Assembly (NCBI GenBank): GCA_910576845.1
Contig: CAJTJA010000012.1
Coordinates: 1 to 47,620 of the forward strand
Source: an uncultured Oscillibacter sp.
GTDB lineage: Bacteria; Bacillota; Clostridia; Oscillospirales; Oscillospiraceae
Reading direction: 5' to 3'
Length of the DNA: 47,620 nt
This document shows, one piece after another, positions 23,080 to 31,213 of this stretch. The position numbers and the translations under genes are program-made. The number at the start of each line of letters is the position of its first letter. Position 1 is the first letter of the stretch. Below the pieces are notes generated by a model. It did not search any database and had not been told where the DNA came from. It saw nothing but the letters and a program-made list of their open reading frames with translations.

Positions 23080-24062
23080 TTCTTCTTCCCCTTTTCTCTG
23101 TTCTTCCGGTTCTCATAGTCCTCATAAGCCTGTACGATTCTCTGCACCATGACATGACGGACCACATCGGCATTGGTCAGCTCGCAAATACCGATCCCCT
23201 CCACATTTTTCAGCACCCGCATGGCCTCTTTCAAGCCAGATGTCTTTCCATCGGGCAGGTCAACCTGCGTTGCGTCGCCGGTGATAACAATCTTGGACCC
23301 AAAGCCCAGCCGGGTCAAAAACATTTTCATCTGCTCCCGGCTGGTGTTCTGGGCCTCGTCCAAAATAATGAAACTGTCATCCAAAGTCCGGCCGCGCATA
23401 TAGGCCAGAGGGGCCACCTCAATACTGCCCCGCTCCAAATATTTTTGATACGTCTCCGCCCCCAGCATGTCGAACAGCGCGTCATACAAGGGCCGGAGAT
23501 AGGGGTCGACTTTGGACTGAAGATCGCCGGGGAGAAAGCCCAAACGCTCCCCGGCCTCCACAGCGGGACGGGTGAGGATGATGCGGTTCACCTGCTTATC
23601 CCGAAACGCCTGAACGGCAGCGGCTACAGCCAAATATGTCTTGCCCGTGCCTGCCGGCCCCACGCCGATGGTGACCGTGTTTTTCAGCACGGAGGCAATA
23701 TAATCCTTTTGCCCGATGGTCTTGGGCTTAATGGGACGGCCCTTGGCGGAAATGCAGAGAACGTCGCCGGTAAGCTCAGCGATTTTTTCTTCCTTTCCCG
23801 CCCGGACCATGCTGATGGCATAACGGACGTTCTGCTCCCCGATTGCCTCCCCCCGGCTGGAAAGAATCAGCAGCGCCTGAATCGTTTTACAGGCCAGCAT
23901 TACACTCTCTGCCTCACCTTCTACCCGGAGCTCACTGTCCCGGTTTACCACAGTGACGGAGAACTCCTGCTCCAAGAGCCGGATATTCTCATCAAACGAC
24001 CCGAAAATGTTGATGGCCTGTTCCAGCCGTTCAATGCTTATCCTCTGTTCCAAACTTTTCAC
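23076..24062 (-). CDS. phoH: PhoH-family ATPase
   Basis: 328 aa. N-terminal KH-like region (to about 100), then the ATPase with Walker A IGVGPAGTGKTYLAVAAA, ILTRPAVEAGERLGFLPGDL, Walker B SFIILDEAQNTSREQMKMFL and ITGDATQVDLP, all canonical. PhoH-like proteins are RNA-associated ATPases found beside ybeY. The GTG at 24062 preceding KSLEQRIS was chosen; the longer frame begins only with a TTG. Co-transcribed with ybeY. Confidence 0.93.
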   Translation of the reverse strand: MKSLEQRISIERLEQAINIFGSFDENIRLLEQEFSVTVVNRDSELRVEGEAESVMLACKTIQALLILSSRGEAIGEQNVRYAISMVRAGKEEKIAELTGDVLCISAKGRPIKPKTIGQKDYIASVLKNTVTIGVGPAGTGKTYLAVAAAVQAFRDKQVNRIILTRPAVEAGERLGFLPGDLQSKVDPYLRPLYDALFDMLGAETYQKYLERGSIEVAPLAYMRGRTLDDSFIILDEAQNTSREQMKMFLTRLGFGSKIVITGDATQVDLPDGKTSGLKEAMRVLKNVEGIGICELTNADVVRHVMVQRIVQAYEDYENRKNREKGKKK

Positions 24063-24175
24063 TCCTCTGCCCTTCTCCCACAAGAAACGGATTAAAAGAA
24101 CATTCTCTCACTCGTTCATTCTGATGCTCCATGTCCGCCGCAAAGCGGCACAGGGCAATCCTCACGGGTGAGCTT

Positions 24176-25372
24176 CTAGTCCGTTTCTTCTTCCGTATAA
24201 ATAGGCACTAATTTCCCGATCTCCTCCCGGCACTCTGCCGACAATGTTACAGCCAGCGCATCTCCTTTCTGCCGGGAGGAGCAGAGCGTAGATTTCACTT
24301 CGCCGTATGGCTCCACCATTTCCTGAAGCTGGGCGGTCAAAACAGCTTCGGCGGCTTTCTCCAACTCGGCGGCGGTCCGGGAAACGGACACAGTTTCATA
24401 GAAGCGCCAGCGGTCCACCACCAATGTGACAGGCAGAGGTACGCCCAAAAGGGACCATGGATATCTGTTGGTTATTTTATCATATTTCGCCCCTTCAATG
24501 CTACTGTTTGAAAAGAATTTTATGCGGCGGTTTCCAAATACCAAAGAAAGCCCTATTTTTTCCCGGCCTGTGTAGCGTTTTTCCGTTGCCGTCAAGGGCA
24601 TGGAAACCGTCATATCATACCAGGTCCTGGCTTCTACCTTTCCCATTCCCGCCAGAACCCTCGCCCCCACCGTGTCCGTATCCTCCACACCGGAAATTAA
24701 AATCTGTCCCTCTGTCACAGCGCTGCCCGGAACCACACAGGCAACCCCCCCAATAGTCTGCACCTTCAGCACAAGCCCCGCCCGCCTGGCCACCAGATTA
24801 GAGGGCTCCCTCCGGTCAATACATACTGGCGGCAGCGTCCGCTCCCGGACCTGAACGCTGGCCCTGCACCCAGACACATTGACGGCAATCCAGCTCAGTT
24901 CCGGCACATCCAGGAGCACGTGATTTCGAATATTCTCTCCGTTCAGGGACAGGCCGAACGTTCCGAGGCCTACACCGTTTTTCTCCAGCGCCCGCAAAAT
25001 CCGCTCCTCAGGAACCGTCTTATTTCCCTCTACCTGAAAATCCCAGATGAAGAAGGACCCCAGAAATAATGCCAGGACGCAGCCTACCAACCCCGTCATC
25101 AGAGCCTGCCGGTGACGGAATCGAAGCAGAAAATAGGGAGCGCCCTCCAGTCCCACCACAGAAAAAGTACAGTCCAGATTCTTTCCCACCTGCCGGAGAA
25201 TTTTCCAGTCCCGCCGGGAAAGACGGCATGTAAAGGCCGTGGGAGACTCCCATTTTAAATCCCAGAAGGACAGCTCCTGCGCCCCGCAGAGATTCAGCAC
25301 CCGCTCTGGAAATGTACACTCAGCCCGGATGCGGACCTGCCCGCGGAGACGGTTAACAAAGCCTGTCAGCAT
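24176..25372 (-). CDS. yqfD: sporulation protein YqfD
   Basis: 398 aa. Single TM helix near residues 90-110 (QALMTGLVGCVLALFLGSFFIW), N-terminal cytoplasmic domain, then a large extracytoplasmic part beginning with FQVEGNKTVPEERILRALEKNGVGLG, a POTRA-like segment, and WIAVNVSGCRASVQVRERT. This is the YqfD architecture; in Bacillus the gene is under sigma-E in the mother cell. Start ATG at 25372 lies 7 bp inside yqfC. Length about 400 aa is normal for the family. Confidence 0.92.
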   Translation of the reverse strand: MLTGFVNRLRGQVRIRAECTFPERVLNLCGAQELSFWDLKWESPTAFTCRLSRRDWKILRQVGKNLDCTFSVVGLEGAPYFLLRFRHRQALMTGLVGCVLALFLGSFFIWDFQVEGNKTVPEERILRALEKNGVGLGTFGLSLNGENIRNHVLLDVPELSWIAVNVSGCRASVQVRERTLPPVCIDRREPSNLVARRAGLVLKVQTIGGVACVVPGSAVTEGQILISGVEDTDTVGARVLAGMGKVEARTWYDMTVSMPLTATEKRYTGREKIGLSLVFGNRRIKFFSNSSIEGAKYDKITNRYPWSLLGVPLPVTLVVDRWRFYETVSVSRTAAELEKAAEAVLTAQLQEMVEPYGEVKSTLCSSRQKGDALAVTLSAECREEIGKLVPIYTEEETD

Positions 25373-25662
25373 GGCCCCACCCACTCCACGGAAGCAATCC
25401 TGCCGCCGATGCGCAGCTCCCCCGCCGTCATAGCCAGCAGCGTCAGCTGTTCTCCTTTGATGCGGAGGACCCCGGCAGAGGTATTGGCGTCGATCCGGTC
25501 TTCCGTATAGGCCAAGAGTCCCGTGTGGTGCTCCAAATACAGTTGGCGGCTTCCCACCATCTCCAGCCTGGGCAGCCCCGCAATTATATCCGCCGGCAGG
25601 TCAAACAGCTCTGCCACCGCGCCTAAGACGCCGCCGTCACGGTCCCGTCGATTACGTTCCAT
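25366..25662 (-). CDS. yqfC: YabP/YqfC family sporulation protein
   Basis: 98 aa. Seen: FDLPADIIAGLPRLEMVGSR, LYLEHHTGLLAYTEDRI and VLRIKGEQLTLLAMTAGELRI GGRI, the complete YabP/YqfC beta domain. Required in an unclear way for spore formation. GAGGTGAGAGCAA precedes the ATG. Overlaps yqfD by 7 bp. A CATATAAG element lies just upstream (about 25686), which might be a sigma-E -10, but no clear -35 was seen. Confidence 0.9.
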   Translation of the reverse strand: MERNRRDRDGGVLGAVAELFDLPADIIAGLPRLEMVGSRQLYLEHHTGLLAYTEDRIDANTSAGVLRIKGEQLTLLAMTAGELRIGGRIASVEWVGPC

Positions 25663-25788
25663 TTGCTCTCACCTCGAAAAACTTATATGCGGCAGGGAGA
25701 AAAATCCTGCCTGTCCCATCCGTGTTTTTAAACAAGCCCTGACATGCCCGTCTTTTTCTCTGCATAGAGTTTTTATGAGGTGAGTCCT

Positions 25789-26724
25789 ATGCAATCAAAC
25801 CGCCGGGCCAACGTTTCCTTGAAAATGAGTTCCAATGCCTGCCTGATTCTCTGCGGACTTTTAATCTGGTTTCTGGCAGACGCGGAGCGGGTTCGGGCTT
25901 CTGCGGCCGCGGGGCTGGCCCTCTGCGGCCGCTCGGTAATTCCCGCTTTGTTTCCTTTCATGGCAGTATCCACCATGCTGGTATCCATGGGTTTTGGAGA
26001 GTGGGCTTCTCCCCGTCTGGCAGGGTTGATGAACCTCTACCGCCTTCCGGGCCCTGCCGGGTCCGCCCTGCTTCTGGGACTGGTTGGAGGCTATCCCATC
26101 GGGGCCCGAACGGCAGCGGAGCTTCATAGGAAGTGTCTCCTTACGGCAGACGAGGCCGAGCGGCTCCTGGGCTTTTGCAACAACTCCAACCCGGTCTTTC
26201 TCATCAGTGTCCTGGGCTGCGGCATCTTTGGCAGCCCCCGTACAGGAGTATATTTATGGCTGGTTCATGTGCTGTCAGCCCTGCTGGCAGGTTTTTTCTT
26301 CCGAGGCAGTAAACCCATTGGGCAGCAGCATCTGCCAAGGCCTTTTACTTGTCGTAAAATTTCTCTTTCCGCCGCTTTTGTAGAGGGGGTGAAAAGCGCC
26401 TGCGGAAACATGATCTCCGTCTGCGGCTTTGTCATTTTCTTTTATGTGCTGGCAGCCCCCTTGACATCTTTGGAGAGAGCCTTGGGAGCCGGGCTGGTAG
26501 GCTTTTTGGAGCTGTTTTCTCTGACGCCCCTGCTGTCAGCAGATCGATGCAGTTTTATTTTAGCCTCAGCTTGTGCAGGCTGGGGGGGAATCTCTATTCT
26601 CTGTCAAACAGCGGCCGTGCTGGAAGGCAGCGGGCTGCGCCTCCGAAACTGCTTTTTGGGAAAAGCGGCGCAGGGTTTTCTGGCCGGATGTCTGGCAGCG
26701 GCAGTGAGCTTCTACATATTTTAA
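25789..26724 (+). CDS. ylbJ: sporulation integral membrane protein YlbJ-like (nucleoside-recognition/Gate fold)
   Basis: 311 aa with about 8 membrane helices. Family hallmarks: GRSVIPALFPFMAVSTML, LGLVGGYPIGARTAAELHRK, EAERLLGFCNNSNPVFLISV and a C-terminal gate half (GVKSACGNMISVCGFVIFF). YlbJ is a sigma-E membrane protein needed for spore heat resistance. Start ATG at 25789 with GAGGTGAGTCCT upstream, in preference to a GTG three codons earlier. Divergent from yqfC. Confidence 0.88.
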   Translation: MQSNRRANVSLKMSSNACLILCGLLIWFLADAERVRASAAAGLALCGRSVIPALFPFMAVSTMLVSMGFGEWASPRLAGLMNLYRLPGPAGSALLLGLVGGYPIGARTAAELHRKCLLTADEAERLLGFCNNSNPVFLISVLGCGIFGSPRTGVYLWLVHVLSALLAGFFFRGSKPIGQQHLPRPFTCRKISLSAAFVEGVKSACGNMISVCGFVIFFYVLAAPLTSLERALGAGLVGFLELFSLTPLLSADRCSFILASACAGWGGISILCQTAAVLEGSGLRLRNCFLGKAAQGFLAGCLAAAVSFYIF

Positions 26725-26766
26725 TGTCCGTTTACATAAGCCTTCACATACCGCGCAGCGTAATCC

Positions 26767-26811
26767 GTTCCATTTCGTACTCTTTCAACAATATACTACA
26801 ATTTGTACACG
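26767..26811 (+). repeat. diverged copy of the DNA found just downstream of the nucleoside permease gene
   Basis: CCATTTCGTA, TTTC, ACAA and TACAATTTGTA occur here in the same order and spacing as at 27230-27277, about 35 of 44 positions matching by eye. The 26725-27271 gap (547 bp) contains this repeat, family-2 copy F, and the operon terminator; no gene was recognised. Confidence 0.55.
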
Positions 26812-26988
26812 CCGCATTTACCTGCCTCGCAGAATTTGCCCTGCCTTCCATGGCAGCCCCCGAAATTACAGCAGTGGAGCGCCCCTTGGGCAGTCCATCT
26901 TCCTCCTCATCCTGCTATCAGCGAGCGGTCAAAATACAGGCGGCCTGCTCATATAGTCAACGTAATTGAAACAGGGCAGATGCATCTT

Positions 26989-27117
26989 GACCGGCGGACG
27001 GCCGCCGGGGCGCAGAGCACCACTTAAACACAAAAAGCCGTTCATGCGGCTTGCGGCGTTGCAGAACAACGCCGCAAGAAAAAGAATTCTTTGGATTCTT
27101 TTCCACTGCGCCGGCTA
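26989..27117 (-). repeat. family-2 interspersed repeat, copy F (inverted)
   Basis: Minus-strand reading gives GCGCAGTGGAAAAGAATCC, CGCCGCAAGCCGCATGA and CTGCGCCCCGGCGGCC, collinear with copy E. In this copy the middle forms a strong hairpin, CTTGCGGCGTT / AACGCCGCAAG (27050-27077), which is largely decayed in copy E. Confidence 0.75.
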
Positions 27118-27203
27118 TAGAGCGGCGTTTCCAGATCGGATGGGCCGCCGGGTTCGCCCGGCACAGTGTACTATACCCGGCATCTCTGTAAATCGAACAT
27201 GAA

Positions 27204-27232
27204 AGCAGCCCCCGGCAGTGCCAGGGGCTGCT
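27204..27232 (-). terminator. terminator of the nucleoside ABC transporter operon
   Basis: 9-bp stem AGCAGCCCC / GGGGCTGCT (27204-27212 and 27224-27232) with an extra inner GGC/GCC pairing, followed on the minus strand by TTTCATGTT. Confidence 0.75.
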
Positions 27233-27271
27233 CCATTTCGTATTTTTTCGACAAACCAATACAATTTGTAA

Positions 27272-28213
27272 CTATCTCTGTCCCTTATCGTAAGGAATGC
27301 CTTCTGCCTTGGGAGCACGGGACTTTTGGGACGTAAAGGCCAGAACTACCAGGGAGATGATGTAGGGCAGCATGTTATACATGGCCGCAGGGAGATTCAG
27401 CGCCTTCAGGAAGTCAAACCCGGAGTACACGTTGCCCAAAGCGCGGAAGAAGCCGAACAGCAGCGCCGCCAAAGCAATGCGGGTGGGCTTCCACTGACCG
27501 AAGATCATCACCGCCAGGGCCAGGAAGCCGAAGCCCGCCACGCCATTTTCAAACTTCCACTCGCTGACGCCAGCCGTAATGTACACGATGCCGCCCAAGC
27601 CTCCCAAAACGCCGGAAATCAATACGCCGGCATAACGCATTTTATAAACGTTAATGCCTACGCTGTCTGCCGCCTGGGGATGCTCACCGCAGGCCATGAG
27701 ACGAAGGCCAAACCGGGTCTTATACAAGGAGACATAGGAGCCGGTCAGCGCCAGCAGGGCCAGCAGCATAAACCAGTTGAATTCAAAACCGCCGATATTC
27801 ACCAGGAAGGCCTTCTTGGCGTTAATATACTGGATGGTGGAGGATACGTTATCCACGCTCTCAGCAGTGTTCATAGCTTTGACAAACACCGTCGCCGCCG
27901 CGGTACCCAGCAGGTTCATGGCAGTGCCCACCAGCGTTTGATCTGCCTTAAAGTTAATGGCGGCTACTGCCAGCAGCAGGGAGTACACCATGCCCAGCAG
28001 GATTGAGGCCAGGACTACCAGCAGAATCATGCCAAAAGCGGGCGTACCGTCCGGCAGAAACTTCATCATCAGAGCACCGCCCAGGGCGCCCATGACCATG
28101 ATGCCCTCCAGGCCGATATTAATGACGCCGGAGTGTTCGGAGAAGCAGCCGCCCAACGCCACCAGCAGCAGTACAGACGCAAAAATCAGCGTATATTGCA
28201 GCAACAGAATCAT
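27272..28213 (-). CDS. nupQ: ABC transporter permease, nucleoside/BMP type (NupQ-like)
   Basis: 313 aa, about 8-10 membrane helices, RbsC-like permease fold. Typical are SEHSGVINIGLEGIMVMGAL at the N-terminus, CGEHPQAADSVGINVYKMRY in the central cytoplasmic loop that contacts the ATPase, and GLGGIVYITAGVSEW. Second permease of the import complex. Overlaps the upstream permease by 4 bp. Last gene of the operon. Confidence 0.9.
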   Translation of the reverse strand: MILLLQYTLIFASVLLLVALGGCFSEHSGVINIGLEGIMVMGALGGALMMKFLPDGTPAFGMILLVVLASILLGMVYSLLLAVAAINFKADQTLVGTAMNLLGTAAATVFVKAMNTAESVDNVSSTIQYINAKKAFLVNIGGFEFNWFMLLALLALTGSYVSLYKTRFGLRLMACGEHPQAADSVGINVYKMRYAGVLISGVLGGLGGIVYITAGVSEWKFENGVAGFGFLALAVMIFGQWKPTRIALAALLFGFFRALGNVYSGFDFLKALNLPAAMYNMLPYIISLVVLAFTSQKSRAPKAEGIPYDKGQR

Positions 28214-29340
28214 TTCCCGCCGCCTCCTTTCTCAGCAGACTTTTTCTTCTCTTCCCGGCGGTCCAGCCAGCTGTTCAGAGCTGTCTTGAAAAAGAGGACG
28301 AAGCCGCAGAGGTAAATAATCAGCGCAGAAATAAAATCTGAAATTTGAGAGGAATACATGGTCTTATCCACGTATGCGCCGCCGTTGGTAATATGCTGAA
28401 TGAAGTAGGAGGAGAAAATGGCCCCAATAGGATTCAGCCCCCCCAGGAAAGCGGCGGCAATGCCGTTGAAGCCCATAGCAGGGACCGCGGACTGTGTGCA
28501 CTGCCACTGCTCAAAGCCGGTGAGGAACAGCATGGCTGCGCCCATGCCGGCAAGGCCTCCGGAGATCGCCATGGTGAGAATCAAATTCTTTCTCTCCCGC
28601 ATACCGCAGTATTTGGCGGCAAACTTATTGCAGCCGGTAGCTTTCAGCTCATAGCCAAGCCGGGTCTTCTCCAGAAGGACCCAAACCAGAACGGCCGTCA
28701 GGACAGCCAGCGGAATGGCCAAGCCCACATACTGATTCTTACTGAACAATGCCCCTAGACCCAGGGAGGGGAGAATCGCCCCCTCATTGGTGCTGGCAAG
28801 CGTATAGGTGTAAGGACTGGTTTCCTCCTTCACCTGAGTCAGCAGCATATTCACGCAGTAGAGGCTGATCCAGTTCAGCATAATGCAGGAAATAACCTCG
28901 TTGACATTGCAGTAGGCCTTCAGCACACCCGAGACGGCGCCCAGGGCGGCCCCGGCCAGAACTGCGGCAATCAGGCACAGGAACCATGGCAGCTTGAGTC
29001 CCAGGGCGCAGTACAGCGCCGCGCCGGTGCCGACAACGTATTGGCCCGCCGCACCGATGTTGAATAAGCCCACCTTATAAGCAAAAAGTACCGAGAGACT
29101 GCACATCAGCAGAGGCGCAGTTTTTACCAGGGTGCTGCCAAAATACCGGAGCTGGGCTGTGGACTTGGAATATGTCATGAAGTTTTCCACAATCGCCAGA
29201 ATCGCCCCGTTCGCCCCGGCAGGATTGATAATCATCAGGGCAATGTAGCCCACTACCAGTCCCAGCAGGATGCACAGCAGAGAGGCCAGAAGGGATTGGA
29301 CCGCACCGTTGCGCAGCAGGGATGTCTTTTCTCTTTTCAC
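28210..29340 (-). CDS. nupP: ABC transporter permease, nucleoside/BMP type (NupP-like)
   Basis: 376 aa inner-membrane permease partnering NupQ. Seen: TLVKTAPLLMCSLSVLFAYKVGLFNIGAAGQYVVG, ATGCNKFAAKYCGMRERKNL in the coupling loop, GFNGIAAAFLGGLNPIGAI, and a basic C-terminus (RREEKKKSAEKGGG). Starts 3 nt after the ATPase stop, so translation is probably coupled. Confidence 0.9.
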   Translation of the reverse strand: MKREKTSLLRNGAVQSLLASLLCILLGLVVGYIALMIINPAGANGAILAIVENFMTYSKSTAQLRYFGSTLVKTAPLLMCSLSVLFAYKVGLFNIGAAGQYVVGTGAALYCALGLKLPWFLCLIAAVLAGAALGAVSGVLKAYCNVNEVISCIMLNWISLYCVNMLLTQVKEETSPYTYTLASTNEGAILPSLGLGALFSKNQYVGLAIPLAVLTAVLVWVLLEKTRLGYELKATGCNKFAAKYCGMRERKNLILTMAISGGLAGMGAAMLFLTGFEQWQCTQSAVPAMGFNGIAAAFLGGLNPIGAIFSSYFIQHITNGGAYVDKTMYSSQISDFISALIIYLCGFVLFFKTALNSWLDRREEKKKSAEKGGGGK

Positions 29341-29343
29341 GCC

Positions 29344-30882
29344 TTACGCCCCCTTCTTTTTCGCACCGGCCATGTAGAGGCCCAGCTCTTCCACTGTGAC
29401 GGCCTTGGGATCAAACTCGCCTACAATCTCCCCCTCGTACATAACGAGGATGCGGTCAGAGACATTCATTACCTCATCCAGCTCCAGGCTCACCAGCAGC
29501 ACGCCCTTTCCGGCGTCCCGCTGGGCCACTATCTGCTTATGTATGTACTCAATGGCGCCCACGTCCAGTCCCCGGGTAGGCTGCACGGCAATGAGAAGCT
29601 CCGGGTCCTTGTCAATCTCACGGGCAATGATGGCTTTTTGCTGGTTGCCGCCGGACATGCTCCGGGCCGCCGTGACAGGGCCCTGGCCGGAACGGACGTC
29701 ATACTGCTCAATGAGTCCCGCGGCATACTCACGGATGGCCTTTCTCTTTAGGAAACCCGCAGGAGTGACAAAATGGCTCTCGAAATAGCGTTGAAGCACC
29801 ATATTATCCTCCAGCGTGTAATCCAGCACCAGGCCGTGCTTATGCCGGTCTTCAGGAATGTGGCTCATGCCGGAGGTATTCCGCTTGCGGATAGGGGCCT
29901 TGGTAATATCCTGACCATTCAGTACCAGACTTCCCTCTTTCAAAGGCTCCAGGCCGGAAATACCATAGACCAGCTCTGTCTGACCGTTGCCGTCAATACC
30001 GGCGATGCAGACAATTTCACCCTGGCGGACCTGGAAGGAGACATTTTTCACCGCATTGTTTCCGTGGCGCTTTGAGGCAACCGTAATGCCCTTTACGTCC
30101 AGAACGACCTCGCCGGGCTTGGCGGGGACCTTCTCGACGGCAAAGCTGACATCCCGGCCCACCATCATGCGGCTCAGCTCTTCCTGACTGGTCTCCGAAA
30201 TGTTGACGGTGCCGATGTACTTGCCTTTCCGCAGCACAGAGCAGCGGTTGGCCACAGACATGATTTCATTGAGCTTGTGGGAGATGAAAAGAATGCTCTT
30301 CCCCTCGGCGGAGAGGTTCCGCATAATCTGCATCAGCTCGTCAATCTCCTGGGGGGTCAGTACAGCGGTGGGCTCGTCAAAAATCAGAATCTCGTTCTCC
30401 CGGTACAGCATCTTCAGAATTTCTGTGCGCTGCTGCATGCCCACGGTAATATCCTCCACCAAGGCATCCGGATCCACATGGAGGCCATACTTCTCTGAAA
30501 GGGCCACCACTTTTTTCCGCGCCTCCGCTTTCTGAAGAAATCCGTGACTGCAGGGCTCCACGCCCATAATAATGTTATCCAGCACAGTAAAGCACTCCAC
30601 CAGCTTGAAGTGCTGGTGAACCATGCCAATGCCGAGGTCGTTGGCATCGTTGGGGTCCTTGATGGACACCACTTGGCCATCCTTTTTGATCACGCCCTCC
30701 TCCGGCTGGTACAGGCCAAACAGCACGCTCATCAGCGTGGACTTTCCGGCTCCGTTTTCGCCAAGCAGGGCGTGAATCTCACCCTTTTCCAACTGCAGGG
30801 TGATATTGTCGTTGGCCACGATGCCGGGGAAGCGCTTCGTAATGTTCAGCATCTCAATGGCGTAACTCTGTTCCAATTTCAC
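29344..30882 (-). CDS. nupO: ABC transporter ATP-binding protein, double-cassette nucleoside importer ATPase (NupO-like)
   Basis: 512 aa with two ABC domains. First cassette: Walker A LLGENGAGKSTLMS, Q-loop MVHQHFKLVECF, signature degenerate VGMQQRTEILKML, Walker B ILIFDEPTAVL, H-loop SHKLNEI. Second cassette: IAGIDGNGQTEL (degenerate Walker A), signature SGGNQQKAIIAREI, VQPTRGLDVG. The asymmetric pattern is typical of RbsA/NupO-type ATPases. GTG at 30882 has AAGGAGG 6 nt upstream. The leader carries three tandem hairpins. Confidence 0.9.
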   Translation of the reverse strand: MKLEQSYAIEMLNITKRFPGIVANDNITLQLEKGEIHALLGENGAGKSTLMSVLFGLYQPEEGVIKKDGQVVSIKDPNDANDLGIGMVHQHFKLVECFTVLDNIIMGVEPCSHGFLQKAEARKKVVALSEKYGLHVDPDALVEDITVGMQQRTEILKMLYRENEILIFDEPTAVLTPQEIDELMQIMRNLSAEGKSILFISHKLNEIMSVANRCSVLRKGKYIGTVNISETSQEELSRMMVGRDVSFAVEKVPAKPGEVVLDVKGITVASKRHGNNAVKNVSFQVRQGEIVCIAGIDGNGQTELVYGISGLEPLKEGSLVLNGQDITKAPIRKRNTSGMSHIPEDRHKHGLVLDYTLEDNMVLQRYFESHFVTPAGFLKRKAIREYAAGLIEQYDVRSGQGPVTAARSMSGGNQQKAIIAREIDKDPELLIAVQPTRGLDVGAIEYIHKQIVAQRDAGKGVLLVSLELDEVMNVSDRILVMYEGEIVGEFDPKAVTVEELGLYMAGAKKKGA

Positions 30883-30926
30883 AACCTCCTCCTTCTCTGT
30901 TTCCCCTACCACTTACCGTCAAGCAA

Positions 30927-30993
30927 CTTCCAAAGAGCGTCCCTTTGGAAGCCTGCGGTTACAATCACCGCAGAAGGCCGGAAATGCGGCCTT
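30927..30993 (-). promoter_or_regulatory. three tandem stem-loops in the 5' leader of the nucleoside ABC operon
   Basis: In order along the minus-strand transcript: AAGGCCG/CGGCCTT (30974-30993), CTGCGGT/ACCGCAG (30953-30973), and CTTCCAAAG/CTTTGGAAG (30927-30951). All stems are perfect and lie about 130 nt after the promoter and about 45 nt before the start codon. They do not match the purine riboswitch core as far as can be judged by eye. Confidence 0.6.
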
Positions 30994-31063
30994 GACTTGC
31001 ACTTAATAAACAACAACACGCTTTTCCAGTTTTGTTTACTATATAAGAAAGTAGTTCCTGTTT

Positions 31064-31092
31064 ATTATACCATATCATTCCGGAAAATTCAA
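31064..31092 (-). promoter_or_regulatory. sigma-A promoter for the nucleoside ABC operon
   Basis: Minus strand TTGAAT (31087-31092), 17-nt spacer, perfect TATAAT (31064-31069). It implies a leader of about 175 nt. Confidence 0.8.
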
Positions 31093-31166
31093 AGCATTTT
31101 TTGCAAATTTTCACAAAGGCCCGCTTCCTTTTCAAACCGGGGTTCGGGGTTCCAGTTCTTAAAGAA

Positions 31167-31200
31167 AAAACGAGGACGGGATCTCTCCCGTCCTCGTTTT
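31167..31200. terminator. strong terminator after the BMP lipoprotein gene
   Basis: 15-bp perfect stem with core ACGAGGACGGGA (arms 31167-31181 and 31186-31200), TCTC loop, U-tract on the minus strand. It separates the substrate-binding protein gene from the transporter operon. Confidence 0.9.
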
Positions 31201-31213
31201 ATTTAAGAGTTCT

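Noticed and set aside
24104..24175. Regulatory element between yqfD and phoH
   Set aside because: Only a small GCCGC-AAA-GCGGC hairpin is present, with no T-tract or recognisable promoter.
26957..27259. Possible 100-aa minus-strand protein after ylbJ
   Set aside because: Its sequence is the translation of family-2 repeat copy F and the operon terminator; typical false annotation.
30883..31063. Purine (guanine) riboswitch in the nucleoside ABC leader
   Set aside because: The conserved loop and junction sequences are not visible; the leader is instead three simple hairpins.
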